From positions 103,819,861-103,883,860 of the forward strand of contig NC_089587.1 of assembly GCF_019320115.1 (NCBI RefSeq): 64,000 bases of DNA, written 5' to 3'. A model generated the notes under the pieces. It saw nothing but the letters and a program-made list of their open reading frames with translations, did no database searches and was not told the origin of the DNA. Positions within the stretch are counted from its first letter, which is position 1; every line of letters begins with the position of its first letter. The DNA comes from Miscanthus floridulus. Its lineage: Eukaryota; Streptophyta; Magnoliopsida; Poales; Poaceae. The translations under genes were made by a program, and so were the position numbers. Positions 12,149-23,020 of this stretch are shown here, piece after piece.

Positions 12149-12669
12149 CTCCAAAAGTGTACATTGATTGTTGTTCTCTCATAACCCTCTACTTGACCCT
12201 GTAGGACCCTTCAATTGTTGCACTTTACAATGATTTAGTACAATAGAATTGTCTAGCATGACTCTCTTGAGCGCTCCCAATCGCTCCTTACAAGCCTTAG
12301 ATGAGACCCTTGTGTTGGCTTAGTTGATGCCTATTGCCTCCGCCTCTTGTTTATATAGTCCTCTCCAAGGCCCCCATATATTCAAGTAGGATCCCTACTC
12401 CTAGTAGGATTCTACACTCAAGTCCTAATAGCACACCTCTCTTGAGTTCCATTACAAGAATACAAAAAACAAAGTGCCACGCATTCTCCTATTGCGGCAA
12501 GTTTCCATCCCTAGCTCCTTTTGCACCTCACATCGCTGCAATTGGACCCAAAACCCGAGTCAATGTATTCCCCTAAATTGAATCTGTAAAAGAGTTTTGT
12601 GTTGATATTTGTCAAAACCTCATGTCATTCCTTTGTTAGCAAAATAAACAACAAATCATTGTGTCCCCC
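12149..12669. other. No gene recognised
   Basis: Moderately AT-rich single-copy-looking DNA. An 80-codon plus-strand frame (12334-12576) has no family resemblance. Reads on the minus strand may be the 3' tail of the LINE relic next to it. Confidence 0.4.
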
Positions 12670-13110
12670 TGTCAGTGAAAGGATCTAAAAGGTCTTATCG
12701 CGTCTAGAATACCAATTCTTAGATAAGTTTTCGACATTTAGGGGTAGTTTTAGACCTAGCACCATATGAATAGCCTTCCACATAAACCTAGCATAAGTGC
12801 ACTAAAAAAGAAGTGTTGAATGGCTTCTAGCTTACTACAAAAATAACAAGTCAAATCACCACTCTACCTCTTTGATAGATTGTATTTTTTGAGAATAACC
12901 TTCTTTTAAATAATCAAAGAAAGATTTTAGTCTTTAGAGGTATATTTAGTCACAAAAATATTAGTGAGACTCTAATCCCGCTATCAACTCGTTATTGATA
13001 AGAATTCTACATATACAGTTTACATAGAAAACATCATTATTATGCAGCCGCCAAACAAATACATCAGAATTTTGTTGTGGGTTTACATTGGCCACTCTAG
13101 CAACTAAGTT
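12670..13110 (-). pseudogene. Relic of a LINE/non-LTR retrotransposon ORF2 C-terminus (zf-RVT region)
   Basis: Read on the minus strand from about 13100 downward, successive frames spell the pattern seen at the end of plant LINE polyproteins. First DVFVWRLHNNDVFYV, then IPLKTKIFL with a following KRRLFSKNTIYQRGRV, then a cysteine pair context (YFCSKLEAIQHFFFSA). This order matches the zinc-binding reverse-transcriptase-associated domain (PF13966): W.L...G.F.V..., P.K.K.F.W, C..C....E...HLF. Several in-frame stops and frameshifts are present, so it is an old, inactive fragment. No reverse transcriptase core or poly-A end was found nearby. Confidence 0.6.
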
Positions 13111-14089
13111 ATGATACTAGATCCAAATAAAATGGATCATGCATGATCTTTAACATCTAATTAAAAAATTACAAGATTTTTAGGACCCTAGCTCCTTCGT
13201 TTTGGATCGAAAAAAAAGAAAAGCAACTTAATCGAAAAGTCAAATATAGCATTGAAAGTAGAATTTTCATTTCAAAATTACAAAATCTGTAATACCAAAT
13301 CCAAGCAAAATGGATAGTACTTAATGTTTAGCATATCTACTTAAATGATTACAATATTTTTGGTGGTCACTGGATCCTTCCCTTTTTGGATTAATAAGAA
13401 AAGAGAAAAGGCAGCCAAAAATGTGACTCGGTGTAACAGTCACGCTAATCAAGATGGCGTGTGTGACCCAGCCCCATGCCAGGTGGTTGGTATACCCTAG
13501 CGTGACCATAGTCATTTGTCCTACCACATATACATCTTGTCATGTAAAAGAACTACTTTCTGAAAATTTAATTTGACACGTGTTATTGTTAAAATATTAT
13601 TTGTTTATTGTTAAAATAGAATTTCTGTTAGCTAGCTGGGTAGATTGAAACTAAGCATCTTCGTTGTACTGTAGCTTGACGTTCCATAGTTTGTCTTTGG
13701 CTTATGGTCGCACCATAAAAGCATTATGCTGGATCACACATACCATAGCAAAATATAAAACATATTAAAATAACTAATCAGTGCAGCCTTTTTGTTGTTC
13801 AGCTCTGGTGTTTGTGTCCATAAAGCACCACATGATGGCATCTGTGGGTGCTAATTAAATTAAGCACAGGGGCCGGAGCAAACCCTAGCTAAATTGCATT
13901 GACTGCCCTGTGACACCAGTTGGAAAGTGTGCTCCTAGATGTCTAGTAAATGATCATTTCAGGCATGCATGTTTCATAGTATTGACTAATTAAAGGTAGT
14001 ACGACCTAAAGTTACACGGAGTACTTTCTGTCGTTTTCATCTTCTAATAATAAGCTACGACATGCAGTCTGGTCGCTTGTGTGTTGTGA
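13111..14089. other. Intergenic DNA with one diverged duplication
   Basis: Two diverged direct copies of about 90 bp (around 13112-13205 and 13288-13375) share the order ATCCAA.CAAAATGGAT, TTTAACAT/TTTAGCAT, ATTACAA.ATTTTT. No gene is seen. A 68-codon minus-strand frame at 13321-13527 looks fortuitous. Confidence 0.45.
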
Positions 14090-14275
14090 AATGGAGTGGG
14101 TGAGAGTTCCTGTGGTTCTTGCCTAACCTTTCATATATATTTAAACCAACTTTAGCATGAATTAATACCCAGTAATGTGTTGTGAAATGGAGTGGGTGTC
14201 ACACAAGAGAGTTCATGTGGTTCTTGCCTAACCTTTGATGTATATTTAAACCAACTTTAGCTTGAATACCCAGTA
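14090..14275. repeat. Tandem duplication of about 90 bp
   Basis: TGTGTTGTGAAATGGAGTGG starts at 14090 and again at 14176. Both copies continue through GTGGTTCTTGCCTAACCTTT and ATATTTAAACCAACTTTAGC. The second copy carries a small insertion after GGGTG. It is a simple two-copy duplication with no coding content. Confidence 0.85.
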
Positions 14276-14353
14276 AACTAAAGTCAAACAGACTTGCTGT
14301 ACTATCTATAAATAACAGAGAACGAAGAAGTTTATCTTTAACATAGTGAAGTA

Positions 14354-14483
14354 TTGCCTCTGTTTTGAATTATTAATCGTTTTGGTTATGTATCTAGATA
14401 TAGTGTATATCTAGGTGTATAGTAAAAGCTATATACTTAAAAAACTCAAAACAACTTAATTATAATTTGAAAAACAGAGGGAG
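14354..14483. mobile_element. Stowaway-type MITE
   Basis: A 130-bp AT-rich element flanked by TA on both sides (14352-14353 and 14484-14485). The left end TTGCCTCTGTTTTGAATTAT pairs with the reverse complement of the right end, ATAATTTGAAAAACAGAGGGAG, with a few mismatches. Length, TA duplication and end sequence fit the Tc1/mariner-related Stowaway group. Confidence 0.75.
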
Positions 14484-15032
14484 TACCAGCAGTCTAGAAG
14501 AAAAAAAATTATAATTTGATCCGCATCTAATTTTTTCTACAAAAGATATCCTATATAGATTTGAAAAGATATGTTGCAGTTAGCATCACCTGTCTTTGTC
14601 TGCTAAGGGCGCCAGGCCCATGGCCAACACTAAAACCAAAACCATGTGGCATTTTCTATAACTGCCATAAGACACTGTCCCTAGAATTATATTACAGCAC
14701 AAAATGCAGTTTTCACTACTACACAATACCTTTGTAGGGGCGGCTCCAGAGGCTCTATAGGGATGGTTTGCCCAGCCGCACCTACCCAAGCGCCTCTACA
14801 AATCATGTATTTGTAGGGGCGGTTCCCAAACCGTCCTTACAAATCGATTTGTAGAGGCGGCTGGTGTTATCAGCCGCCTCTACAAATCGATTTGTAAGGG
14901 CGGCTGGTAACACCAGCCGCCTCTACAAAATTGATCTGTAGGGGCGACCGTAGTACCAGCCGCCCCTACAGTATATTTTTTTGTAAAAAAATTTAAATTT
15001 ATAATTCAAATTCAACTAGAATATATATATCA

Positions 15033-15263
15033 TTACATCATTATCATATTCAGATTAACCAAATTTAACAAGTTATGCCACTTGTCGTCAGCGGCGAGCT
15101 CCAGCAGGCCCGTGAAGGCGTCGTCCGTGTCGACGGTGAGATGCCTCGCCATCTCTGCGACAGCGGCCGCCGCCGTCGCATTCTTCATGGGCGTGCCGGT
15201 CGCCACCGCGCCGCCATCGACGCCTGCCGCAGAGGACGCAGAGATCGGCATGTTGTTCATCAC
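15033..15263 (-). pseudogene. Captured coding-like fragment A in the 2-kb CACTA element
   Basis: An open frame of 76 codons on the minus strand is rich in alanine, then reads VDTDDAFTGLLELAADDKWHN before entering AT-rich element sequence. The segment at 15096-15122 is the reverse complement (one mismatch in 27) of 15764-15790, where the plus strand encodes VDAFAGLLEL. The product is not recognised. It is probably a piece of a captured gene or of an ancient element gene. Confidence 0.35.
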
Positions 15264-15622
15264 TGGGGCTCCTCGGATCGGAAGAACTGAAGCAACGATG
15301 AGAAACAGAACAGGAAACCAGTCAAGAAACTAGTCAAGCAAGTCATCACTAGTGCGAGATATGGACTAGAAATCCCACAAAATCGGAAGCAGCACACAAG
15401 ACAGATGCTACAAAAATGGAAGGAAGAAAGCCCACACCACCAAATCGCGCAACAAAAAAACACCTCAAATCAACCCCACAAAAATCCAATCTTCGGCTAG
15501 ATCAGGGACTCCTCCACCGAGCTCACGCTCTCAGCCGGCCAGAGAAGGTAAGTGAATAGTACTCCCCAGCTGCTCCATGCAGCAGATCGGAGTAAGAAAG
15601 AGGAAAGTCTAGGGAAGCCTAC

Positions 15623-16267
15623 TTGTTGAGAGTCACAGAAGCGCGTGATGCGGCGAACCATCTCAGCAGCGAACCGCCCCGAAGATCTCCAGAATCCCCA
15701 TGGGGAGCAAGCGTCAAAACGGGGAAGCGCGAAAGATCGGGAGAAAAGCTACGGCCCTCAGTTGACGCCTTCGCGGGCCTGCTGGAGCTCACATCGGATT
15801 CAGATCCGGTCGCGCCAGCTCTCAATCCACCACCGGGGACGCCACCACCCAAGATCTGCCGCTTGGAGGATGGGCACTCCCTGGATCTGCCGTCGGGGAG
15901 CGCGCCTGCCCTGGATCCACCGCCAGGGGGCGCGGCCAACCTAGATCCGCTGTCGGGGGGCGCCACGCGTGCCGCCGCCACCGGTACGGGCCGTCACCAT
16001 AGCTGCCGCCCGGGGTGGTGGCCGCCCCGCACGCCGCCACCACCGGTTGGGGCCGTCCTGTGCGCCGCAGCCAGTTGGGGCCGTCCTATGCGCCGTCGCC
16101 ACGGAGGGAAGGTGGGCAAGTGCCACCGCCCCGAGCGCCGCCACCGCGGCACCGAGAGAGGTAGGCATCAGAGGGAGAGAGAGAGAGAGAGAGGTGGGCG
16201 AGTGAGGGGGAGAGAGAGAGAGAGTGCGCCGTCGGGTGAGAGAGATAGAGAGCGAGAGGTTGGATAA
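15623..16267 (+). pseudogene. Captured coding-like fragment B in the 2-kb CACTA element
   Basis: A 214-codon plus-strand frame, arginine/proline-rich, contains VDAFAGLLELTSDSDP near 15760-15805, the inverted counterpart of fragment A. The C-terminal half degenerates into RERERE from a GAGAGA simple repeat (16165-16250). The two related fragments point away from each other. Codon composition is driven by high GC, so translation is doubtful and no function is assigned. Confidence 0.3.
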
Positions 16268-16714
16268 GTGAGAATGAAACCTTAGGGTTTGGGAAGTCCG
16301 GCGGGTGGAACTAGTTTTGTTCCTAGTGGGATGAACTTCGGCCGTTGGATTCAGATCAAGGGCTTAGATCGTTAACAGCCTTAACAGGCCTGCGGGTTTC
16401 AGTGACCTACAAGCGAAAGTGAGGCCCAAGCCTAGGTTTGGAGCCTGCGGGTTTCGACGACGGCATTTGTAGGGGCGGCTGGTGATTGAGCTGTCCCTAC
16501 AAATCGCAACACCGGGGACAGCTGGTGAGTGAGCCGCCCCTACAAATCCCACCCATTTGTAGGGACGGCTCGTATCATCAGCCGCCCCTACTGTTCCATT
16601 TGTCGAGACGGCTGGTCTCGTGGCTCTCGAGCACTCTACTGTAGGGGCGGCTCCATCACCAGCCGCTCCTACAAAAAATTTGTCCCGTTGCTACAAACCG
16701 TTTTTCACGTAGTG

Positions 16715-18530
16715 TTTTCTTCAGGTGGGACACTAATAAATTTTAGACGTTCATTCACACTCTCCCTCACGTGGTATTCTCTCCCATTCACATATTTCTC
16801 TTCTATTCACGTTACGGCCACCAGCGTCACCGAGCTCAATCTGTGGCCTGGCATGCGGCGAGCGGCAGGTGGTGTGCATGCGGCCACTGCGTGGAAGGGG
16901 GCGCATGGCAATGGGTGGCGCAAGTGTGGTGCAGAGGGTGGTCTCTGTGGCGAGCTAAAGGTCGCGGGCAGTGATCGTTGGTGGCTGGTGCCTTCCCCAT
17001 GGCATGGAAACAAATTAAGCCTCGCCCCCAACGCGAAAATGTTCCTTGTTCACAAGTAGACTCGGTTTCTCAAACAAGAAACCATTTCTGATCTCTTTCT
17101 TCATTTGCTCTTCTTCGACGTCATCAAAATGCTAACATAGCAGGATAATAAATACCACTAGACATCACCCATCCGGCACATTTATGTGTGAAAATGGATC
17201 AGATATGAATATATCTATTTACCATATTTTTTGCCATATACTTATACATATTGATCCGAATATTGACCGATATTAATACATGATAGATATTGTGGATACC
17301 GACTCGCATTCAGATATCCATTTAACTTTGTTGTCTATAACTATAAATATCCATCCGATGATTTCAGCGAAACAATTCTTGTAATGAGATATCGAAATAT
17401 GGTAAAGTATATTAAACTCTATACATATAGATGACCAATAATAAATGTACAATAGTCATATTAACTATATAAATTAATATATCAATAATCACATTAATTA
17501 TGTGTGCATTATTAGTATTTAAGATAAAACACGGGCTACTAATTACTCGTGGACACAATTTTTTAATAGTTCCAATCTTTTAAAGTTTTTTTTTAGAATT
17601 ATTAAAAACTACATTGTATATACTTTTCCTATTTATTCAAATTAACATAATTATCCATATTTTTTTAGCAAAAACATAATTATCCATATTAACTTAATGG
17701 CATTAGTTATATACTAATAACTAATTAAATTTCATATATCCTTATTAATATTAAATTAATATGAGTATTCGTTACTTTTGAATAGTTTCAGTGGCATATA
17801 TTAATAGTATTTATAAAATAAAAATAATTAGTCATTAGTGAAACTTTTAGATAGTTTCACCTAATACCGTATTTTTCATATATACGGATGGTACAAGATT
17901 TTTTTAATACATATCTAAATTGGATAGAGAAAAAATAATTGAAAATGGATTTGAATACATCCATTTAATACGAATATGGATGTCTATATTACAAGTTTTA
18001 ACATATATAGATTCAGGTATTTCAGATTTCGATGCGTGCATTTCCACCTTGGAACTGACCTCAGGAAAGGCAAGACAACCAATTAATGATAACTAGTTGA
18101 ATTCCCCGCATGTCGTTGTGGGAATTTTGAGGTTACAATTTAGAGAACATATCTGCAATTGAATGGGGAAAAGATGTGAACGAGATATTACTGGTGATAT
18201 CTAAACTCAACAGATTAATTTGTAATAGTTGACTAAATTCATCCTAATGGGCATATATATACCGGCATATACGTAGAGGCTGTGAGCTTTGGAATACACG
18301 TGGCTTTAGTAGAAAAGCCAAAAAGAAAATATAAAATGTAGCGGTATTCATATTATATACTACATATCCGGTAAACTAATCCTTAAAAGCTATGAAATAC
18401 GAAAGCTTAAATATGAAAATATATGATCATATATATACAGAGGCACAAACTAAGGTAAAACTATTATCCAGTTTGAATCCGAGCTAAAGATTATCGAGTT
18501 TGAACCCGTAACCCTGCCTGCTCTCCTTTT
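16715..18530. other. Intergenic, strongly AT-rich from 17100
   Basis: 16715-17060 holds a GC-rich stretch with overlapping short frames on both strands. From 17100 to 18500 the DNA is very AT-rich, with repeated TTAATA/ATATCCAT phrases and no open frame of note. I see no gene, RNA gene or clear repeat boundary. Confidence 0.5.
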
Positions 18531-19130
18531 CTATCTTTTCACACATCTTCGGGCACTCGCTGGTTCAGCGAAAGGGCACCGCGCCCACATGACGGCCTTG
18601 ACCTAGTGACCACGGAGGTGGAGGTGTCTGGAGGAGCAGGTTGCGGCGACCGATGCTCATTGTGCCGGAGACGGCGCGGTGCCAGGAATAGACGCGGCTG
18701 GAGGAAGATGTGGTGGCACTCGCTCACGGTGCCGGGAATAGAGGCGGCGGGAGGAAGATGTGGTGGCGCTCGCTCGGTCAGAAGAAGCGCTGCGCCGGAG
18801 GAGTAGGTGGAGATGGCATATGGTGTTCGTGGCGGCACGTGGATGCTTCTGGTGAAGGTACCGATTGGTTGCTTGGCTCGGAGCATGGAGATGATGGGGA
18901 AGGGCTGTGATGGTACGTTGTTGGAGTCCAGACGTCTCGCGTCGTCGACACCATCTTCCATGCCTCTTTGGCATCCGACGCCCAAGGATCGCGGCTTGGA
19001 GCTGCTACCGGCAATGGCGTGAGGCTCCACTACCGGTTGTGGCGCTGCCATACGGATGGCCTGGGCAGCCGGATCCACTGCCGAGGAGAGCAGTAGCACA
19101 ACTATTTTAAATGCGGAGGCAATGACGATG
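18531..19130. other. GC-rich island with a 50-bp duplication, no assignable gene
   Basis: A minus-strand frame of 186 codons (18539-19099) and several plus-strand frames overlap. A 50-bp unit starting GCCAGGAATAGACGCGG at 18681 is repeated from 18731 (GCCGGGAATAGAGGCGG). Just downstream, a phrase starting TTGTGGCAGATGAATGGATG occurs twice (about 19154 and 19217). Mutual overlap of the frames and lack of any motif argue against a real protein. Confidence 0.4.
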
Positions 19131-19905
19131 GTTCACTTCAGGTACATAAATTGTTGTGGCAGATGAATGGATGCGGCAAATGGCAATAATGCCTGTGTGG
19201 TTGTGCCCGTTCGCTTTTGTGGCAGATGAATGGATGCAGCAAATGGCAATAATTAATGCCTTTATGGCTGTGCGCTTGTGTGCAAATTGTGCAATTGAAC
19301 ATGCAATGCGTTAAGATGAGGGAGGGAGGCTAATAGGTGCTAGGGGGTAGGGAGGTGAAGAGATGAATTAGCAGCTCTAAAAACTGTTGTTCACATCAAC
19401 TATGTAAATTGAAAACTGCCACACGGATGGATAGATGGAACTCTGGATGCGTGGGCCAGGAGGGAATGATGATGTGGAGCGTTCTGGATTGAGAAAAATT
19501 GGTCAGTGGGTTTTTGTTTTTTAAGAGTATATGATTGCAATGGCACAAGAAAAAAAGGGTATGCATATTAATCTACTTAAAGTGTTGTTGATGGCTCCAT
19601 GGAGACAGGTTGTCATTGACCTAATAATAGTTAACTAGAGGATGAATTCTTTTGACGTACGTAAGTTAGCGGATGAATTCTCAGTGGGGATAGTTGTTTA
19701 GATACACACTTAAATCTAGCAATGTATGAAGGGGTGCATGCAAAATCCAGTCAACCCTGAGAAAAAGTGACCGGCAATGCTGCCTACGCCGGCATGCCTG
19801 GTTCGTGCGCGACACAGCAAAAAGTTATGTCTCCCACTTCTATTCAGTTGCCAATCTTTAGGAAACACACACTTTACTTTTGCAGGTAGTATATACTCCA
19901 ACATG

Positions 19906-20173
19906 ATGCTGTCTCCAACAGGAGACCCAAACCTAAAATATACCTCCAACAGTAAAGAATTAGCATATATGAAAGACCCATTTTAGATATCAGGAGAGAT
20001 ATAACTCAAATCTGAGTATCCTCTCTCCTGAAGACCCATTTACAGAAAGGGTTCTCTTTTGGGTCTTAGTTGTTGGAGAAGATAAAAAATGGGTATTTAA
20101 CTCTTTGTATTTTAGTGCCACCTAAATGTGGAATGGGTCTTGTATTTTGGGTAATGATTGTTGGAGACAATCT
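19906..20173. mobile_element. Palindromic MITE-like repeat
   Basis: The left side reads GCTGTCTCCAACAGGAGACC and continues ACCTAAAATATAC. The right side (TATTTTGGG...TTGTTGGAGACAATC) is its imperfect reverse complement, giving a roughly 270-bp foldback with a CTCCAACA-type end. The interior repeats GACCCATTT in both orientations. No clear target duplication was found, so the superfamily is open. Confidence 0.45.
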
Positions 20174-20667
20174 CACGGGCATGTCTTTAGGAAACTTTCG
20201 GACCAGGGTCCTAAGGTTCCCACGCTTTACTTGGGCTCTGTCTTTAAATGCACCTTTGTTAAGCCAGTCTCACTCTGTATATACTCCTCAATTGTTTATA
20301 TTCATCTCAAACTCAATCTATATATATGCGGATGAAATATTAACTAATTTTTACAAAAAAAAATCCAACACACTTGGATTATTGATGTGGATAGGAAGAC
20401 AGCCAAACAACCCTTACCAGTGGTGACTGTTAGGTGGTCAAAGGTATTGTCAAATGTTGGTATGGCAAACCAATGCATGTACCTAGCTGCTCACACAACA
20501 ATTAGCACAAGGCGATAAATACTTTGCATCATCTCAGGCGAGTTATGGGGGGCTCGAGCAAGAAATCGATTTATTTAGGACAAAACTTTTGATAATATAA
20601 TTAATTTAGTTTGATTGACAGGGGTAACAATTGTGCCTAGCAAAAGGCAGTTCAAATGCTCTTCTGA
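20174..20667. other. No gene recognised
   Basis: Short fortuitous frames only; no repeat boundary or motif was seen. Confidence 0.4.
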
Positions 20668-21868
20668 GGGTGTCCGTCCGGGCGTGTCCGCCCGGATGCC
20701 TCGTTCCAGGCCTACGCAGCGATCGGGCCCAACATCAACGGGCTTGTGGCCTCTCCAATCGATTCCGCTCGCCAGCTCATCTGTCTGCGTGTCGTCCAGA
20801 ACATTTCCGCACTCCTGACCATCGTGGCCGCTTTCACCGCGTCGTCCGCCCGCACGGCTGCGTCCACCGTGCCATGCGCCCGTAGCGGCCGCGTCCACTG
20901 CGCCATCCACCCGCCGCGGCCGCGACGCGCCGTCTGCTCGCTCCACTCTACCTCGCCGCCATGGCCATCCCCTGTCGCACCCCATCTCGTGTCGCGCCCG
21001 CCCCAATCCCGTGCCACGCCGCATGGGGCGTCCCCTGTCGCGCGCCCATCCACCTTGTCCGTCGTGGCCATGGCATGTAGCACGCCACCACCACCCTGGT
21101 GCCACCAGGAGGAGGTCGTCGTTGGTACCGCGGTAGGTCGTGGCCGCGCGGGGCGAATGATGTGTTTCAAGTGTTTCAGGCGTTTTAGACTTTTGTTTCA
21201 AGTGTTCCATCTGGATGTTGCAAAAGTAGATCTCGGATGTTGCATATGTTACAATGACAAAATAGGCATGTTGCAAGCCTATGTTTCAAGTGATTTAGGT
21301 GTTTTAGACGTATGCTACAAATGTTTCATCTACATGTTTCAAAAGTAGATCTTGGTGTTGTATATGTTGCAATGGCTACAAACCATGTTTCAAGCACATG
21401 TTTCAAGGGTTTCATCAATTTCAGACTTATGTTGCAATCTGTTTCAGACTTATGTTGCAAATGTTTCATCCAGATGTTTCAAAAGTAGATCAGGTGTTGT
21501 GGACCGCCGTCCGCCTACTACTACTGCTGAGGTGCCGCCGTGGTTCGTGTGCAGATGCCTGAGGCCGGCAGACGCCTCTGCGATGTGCATCCGCAAGCGT
21601 GGCAAGTGGCCGCGGGGTCGCGGTTCTGCCACGCGGGCGCGGATGGGCGCTGGCCACGGTTCTGACGTGTGGGCACGGGATGGGCGCGGGGCGTGGTTCC
21701 GCCGTAGTGCGGCCGTGGGATGGGCGCGGCCGCGCGGGGTGCGGTTCCGGACACTGGCGCTGGACGATGGGAATGGGACGGGACGTGTGAGAAGCGATGC
21801 GGTCACGGGGCGCAGGAGCTGCGTCCGGGGACACGGGCTTGGGGCCGAACATCCGGGCGCTAGCCTTA
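20668..21868. mobile_element. GC-rich element bounded by short inverted repeats, probably non-autonomous
   Basis: The left boundary region contains GTCCGCCCGGATG (about 20685-20697). The right contains CATCCGGGCGCTAGCC (21850-21865), whose complement repeats CGCCCGGATG. The interior is GC-rich with overlapping frames on both strands (up to 233 codons minus, 200 plus) and a central AT-richer block of repeated phrases. The pattern suggests a Mutator-like non-autonomous element, but the terminal repeat is short and no 9-bp duplication was confirmed. Confidence 0.4.
21160..21495. repeat. Degenerate tandem repeat of about 120 bp
   Basis: Three diverged units each run through TGTTTCAAGTG, TTTTAGAC, a TTCATCT.GATGTT phrase and AAAAGTAGATC (ending near 21230, 21347 and 21491). 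This block lies inside the GC-rich inverted-repeat element. It has no coding content. Confidence 0.65.
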
Positions 21869-22408
21869 CCGAGATAGGGCATATTTGGTTGGCTCCTGAC
21901 TAAAGCTACTTGGGCCTGGTAGAGATCCAGGGGCAGGGTCAACTGCCTTCTGTTGTTGGGATCTTAACCAAACATGTCCATAGTATTTTGTCACAACAAT
22001 TTAATAGGCATCATAGACATTAGACCGGGCCTTAAGCTATAAATAATCTAATGCTCTCGTTGCATAATCTGTAGCACCTGCTGATTCTTGACCGCTCCCC
22101 TTTAAAGCCATCTTTTGAATTTTATTGTTCAAAAATGGTATAATCATATTTATCATAAGTAAATGTGTGCTTGTCTAATAGTATGTAGATCCAAAATATT
22201 TGAACTTTTCTATGAATTATGATATGAGTAAAGAAGTACATAAAATGTTTGTACTGACAACCGAAAACTCTTATGTACTATCATTTAATTTTTGGCCAGT
22301 GTGAAAGGCCAATAAAAATAAAGAATTTTCACATGCATTAATTAGTTTAAGAACCACCAATACAAACGCATCTTCACTGGCGTACCATTAGTATTTGCAT
22401 TATCTTAC
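21869..22408. other. No gene recognised
   Basis: AT-rich intergenic DNA between two repeat elements, with no supported feature. Confidence 0.4.
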
Positions 22409-22606
22409 GGCATGTTTAGATCTACTAGCACTAAAAATTAGTTAGCTAATAGCTGCTAATTTTTAGTAGGAGGCCATTTGGATCCACTACTAATAAGTGG
22501 TTGAATAGTGAGTTGAAGGTGTATATTAACTATTAGCAATTTCAAACTTGCCAATGAAATTAATAGTTAGCAGCCCTCCAGTTAATAATTAGCGGTTTTA
22601 TTAGTA
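22409..22606. mobile_element. MITE, copy 1 of a TTTGGATCC-ended family
   Basis: It begins GGCATGTTTAGATC and continues with CTAGCACTAAAAATTAG, TTAGCTAATAGCTGC and AATAGTTAGCAGCCC. The same ordered phrases recur at 22802-23020. Many internal TTAGCTAA-type short palindromes are present. Non-coding. The target site duplication is not clear because another element adjoins its right side. Confidence 0.6.
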
Positions 22607-22780
22607 GGGGATTGTTTGGATCCTCTCATCTAAACTTTAGAGCTAAAGCTCCAAACAGTCGGTCTAAAGTTAGCTCTAAACTTTAGCACATCTCACATTA
22701 GAGCTTTAGAGCTTAAAAGTGAGCTAAAGTGCTCTAAAGTTGTTAGACCTCTAAACTTTAGAGGAGAGGATCCAAATGCC
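22607..22780. mobile_element. Foldback MITE between two MITE copies
   Basis: The left end TTTGGATCCTCTC and right end GAGAGGATCCAAA are inverted. The whole 174 bp is an imperfect palindrome built of CTAAACTTTAGAGC-type phrases. It sits exactly between the two copies of the neighbouring MITE family, whose terminal consensus (GG.CA.TTTGGATCC) it partly shares. A Tourist-like or hAT-like origin is possible. Confidence 0.6.
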
Positions 22781-22801
22781 ATTAGTATTAGTATTATCGT
22801 A

Positions 22802-23020
22802 GGGCCAGTTTGGATCCATTAGCACTAAAAATTAGCTAGCTAATAGCTGCTAATTTTTAGTATGAGGCCATTTGGATCCGCTACTAACATGTGGTTGAAT
22901 AGTGAGTTGAATGTATATATTAACTATTAATATCTATTAGCAACTTCAAACTTGCCAATAAAATTAATAGTTAGCAGCCCATTAGCTAATAATTAGCAGG
23001 TTTACTAGTAATAGTTAGCG
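22802..23020. mobile_element. MITE, copy 2 of the TTTGGATCC-ended family
   Basis: It starts GGGCCAGTTTGGATCC and follows the same order as copy 1 (TTAGCACTAAAAATTAGC, TAATAGCTGCTAATTTTTAG, GTGGTTGAATAGTGAGTTGA, AATAGTTAGCAGCCC). The copies are in the same orientation and roughly 90% alike by eye. Confidence 0.6.

Larger units (their letters stand above)
14714..16714. mobile_element. Complete non-autonomous CACTA element with TTT target duplication
   Basis: The left end CACTACTACACAATACC starts at 14714. The right end TTTTTCACGTAGTG finishes at 16714. Both are flanked by TTT (14711-14713 and 16715-16717), the 3-bp duplication typical of CACTA elements. Subterminal repeats of the form TTTGTAGGGGCGGCT occur in both orientations at 14735-14975 and 16460-16680, many as hairpins around GGCTGGTG...CAGCC. 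This is a different subterminal family from the CCGGGACTAAAG element at 1-10974. No transposase is present; the 2001-bp interior is GC-rich and carries captured-looking coding fragments in opposite orientations. Confidence 0.9.

Noticed and set aside
18539..19099. 186-codon minus-strand frame as a gene
   Set aside because: It contains a 50-bp tandem duplication, overlaps other frames on the opposite strand, and has no recognisable domain.
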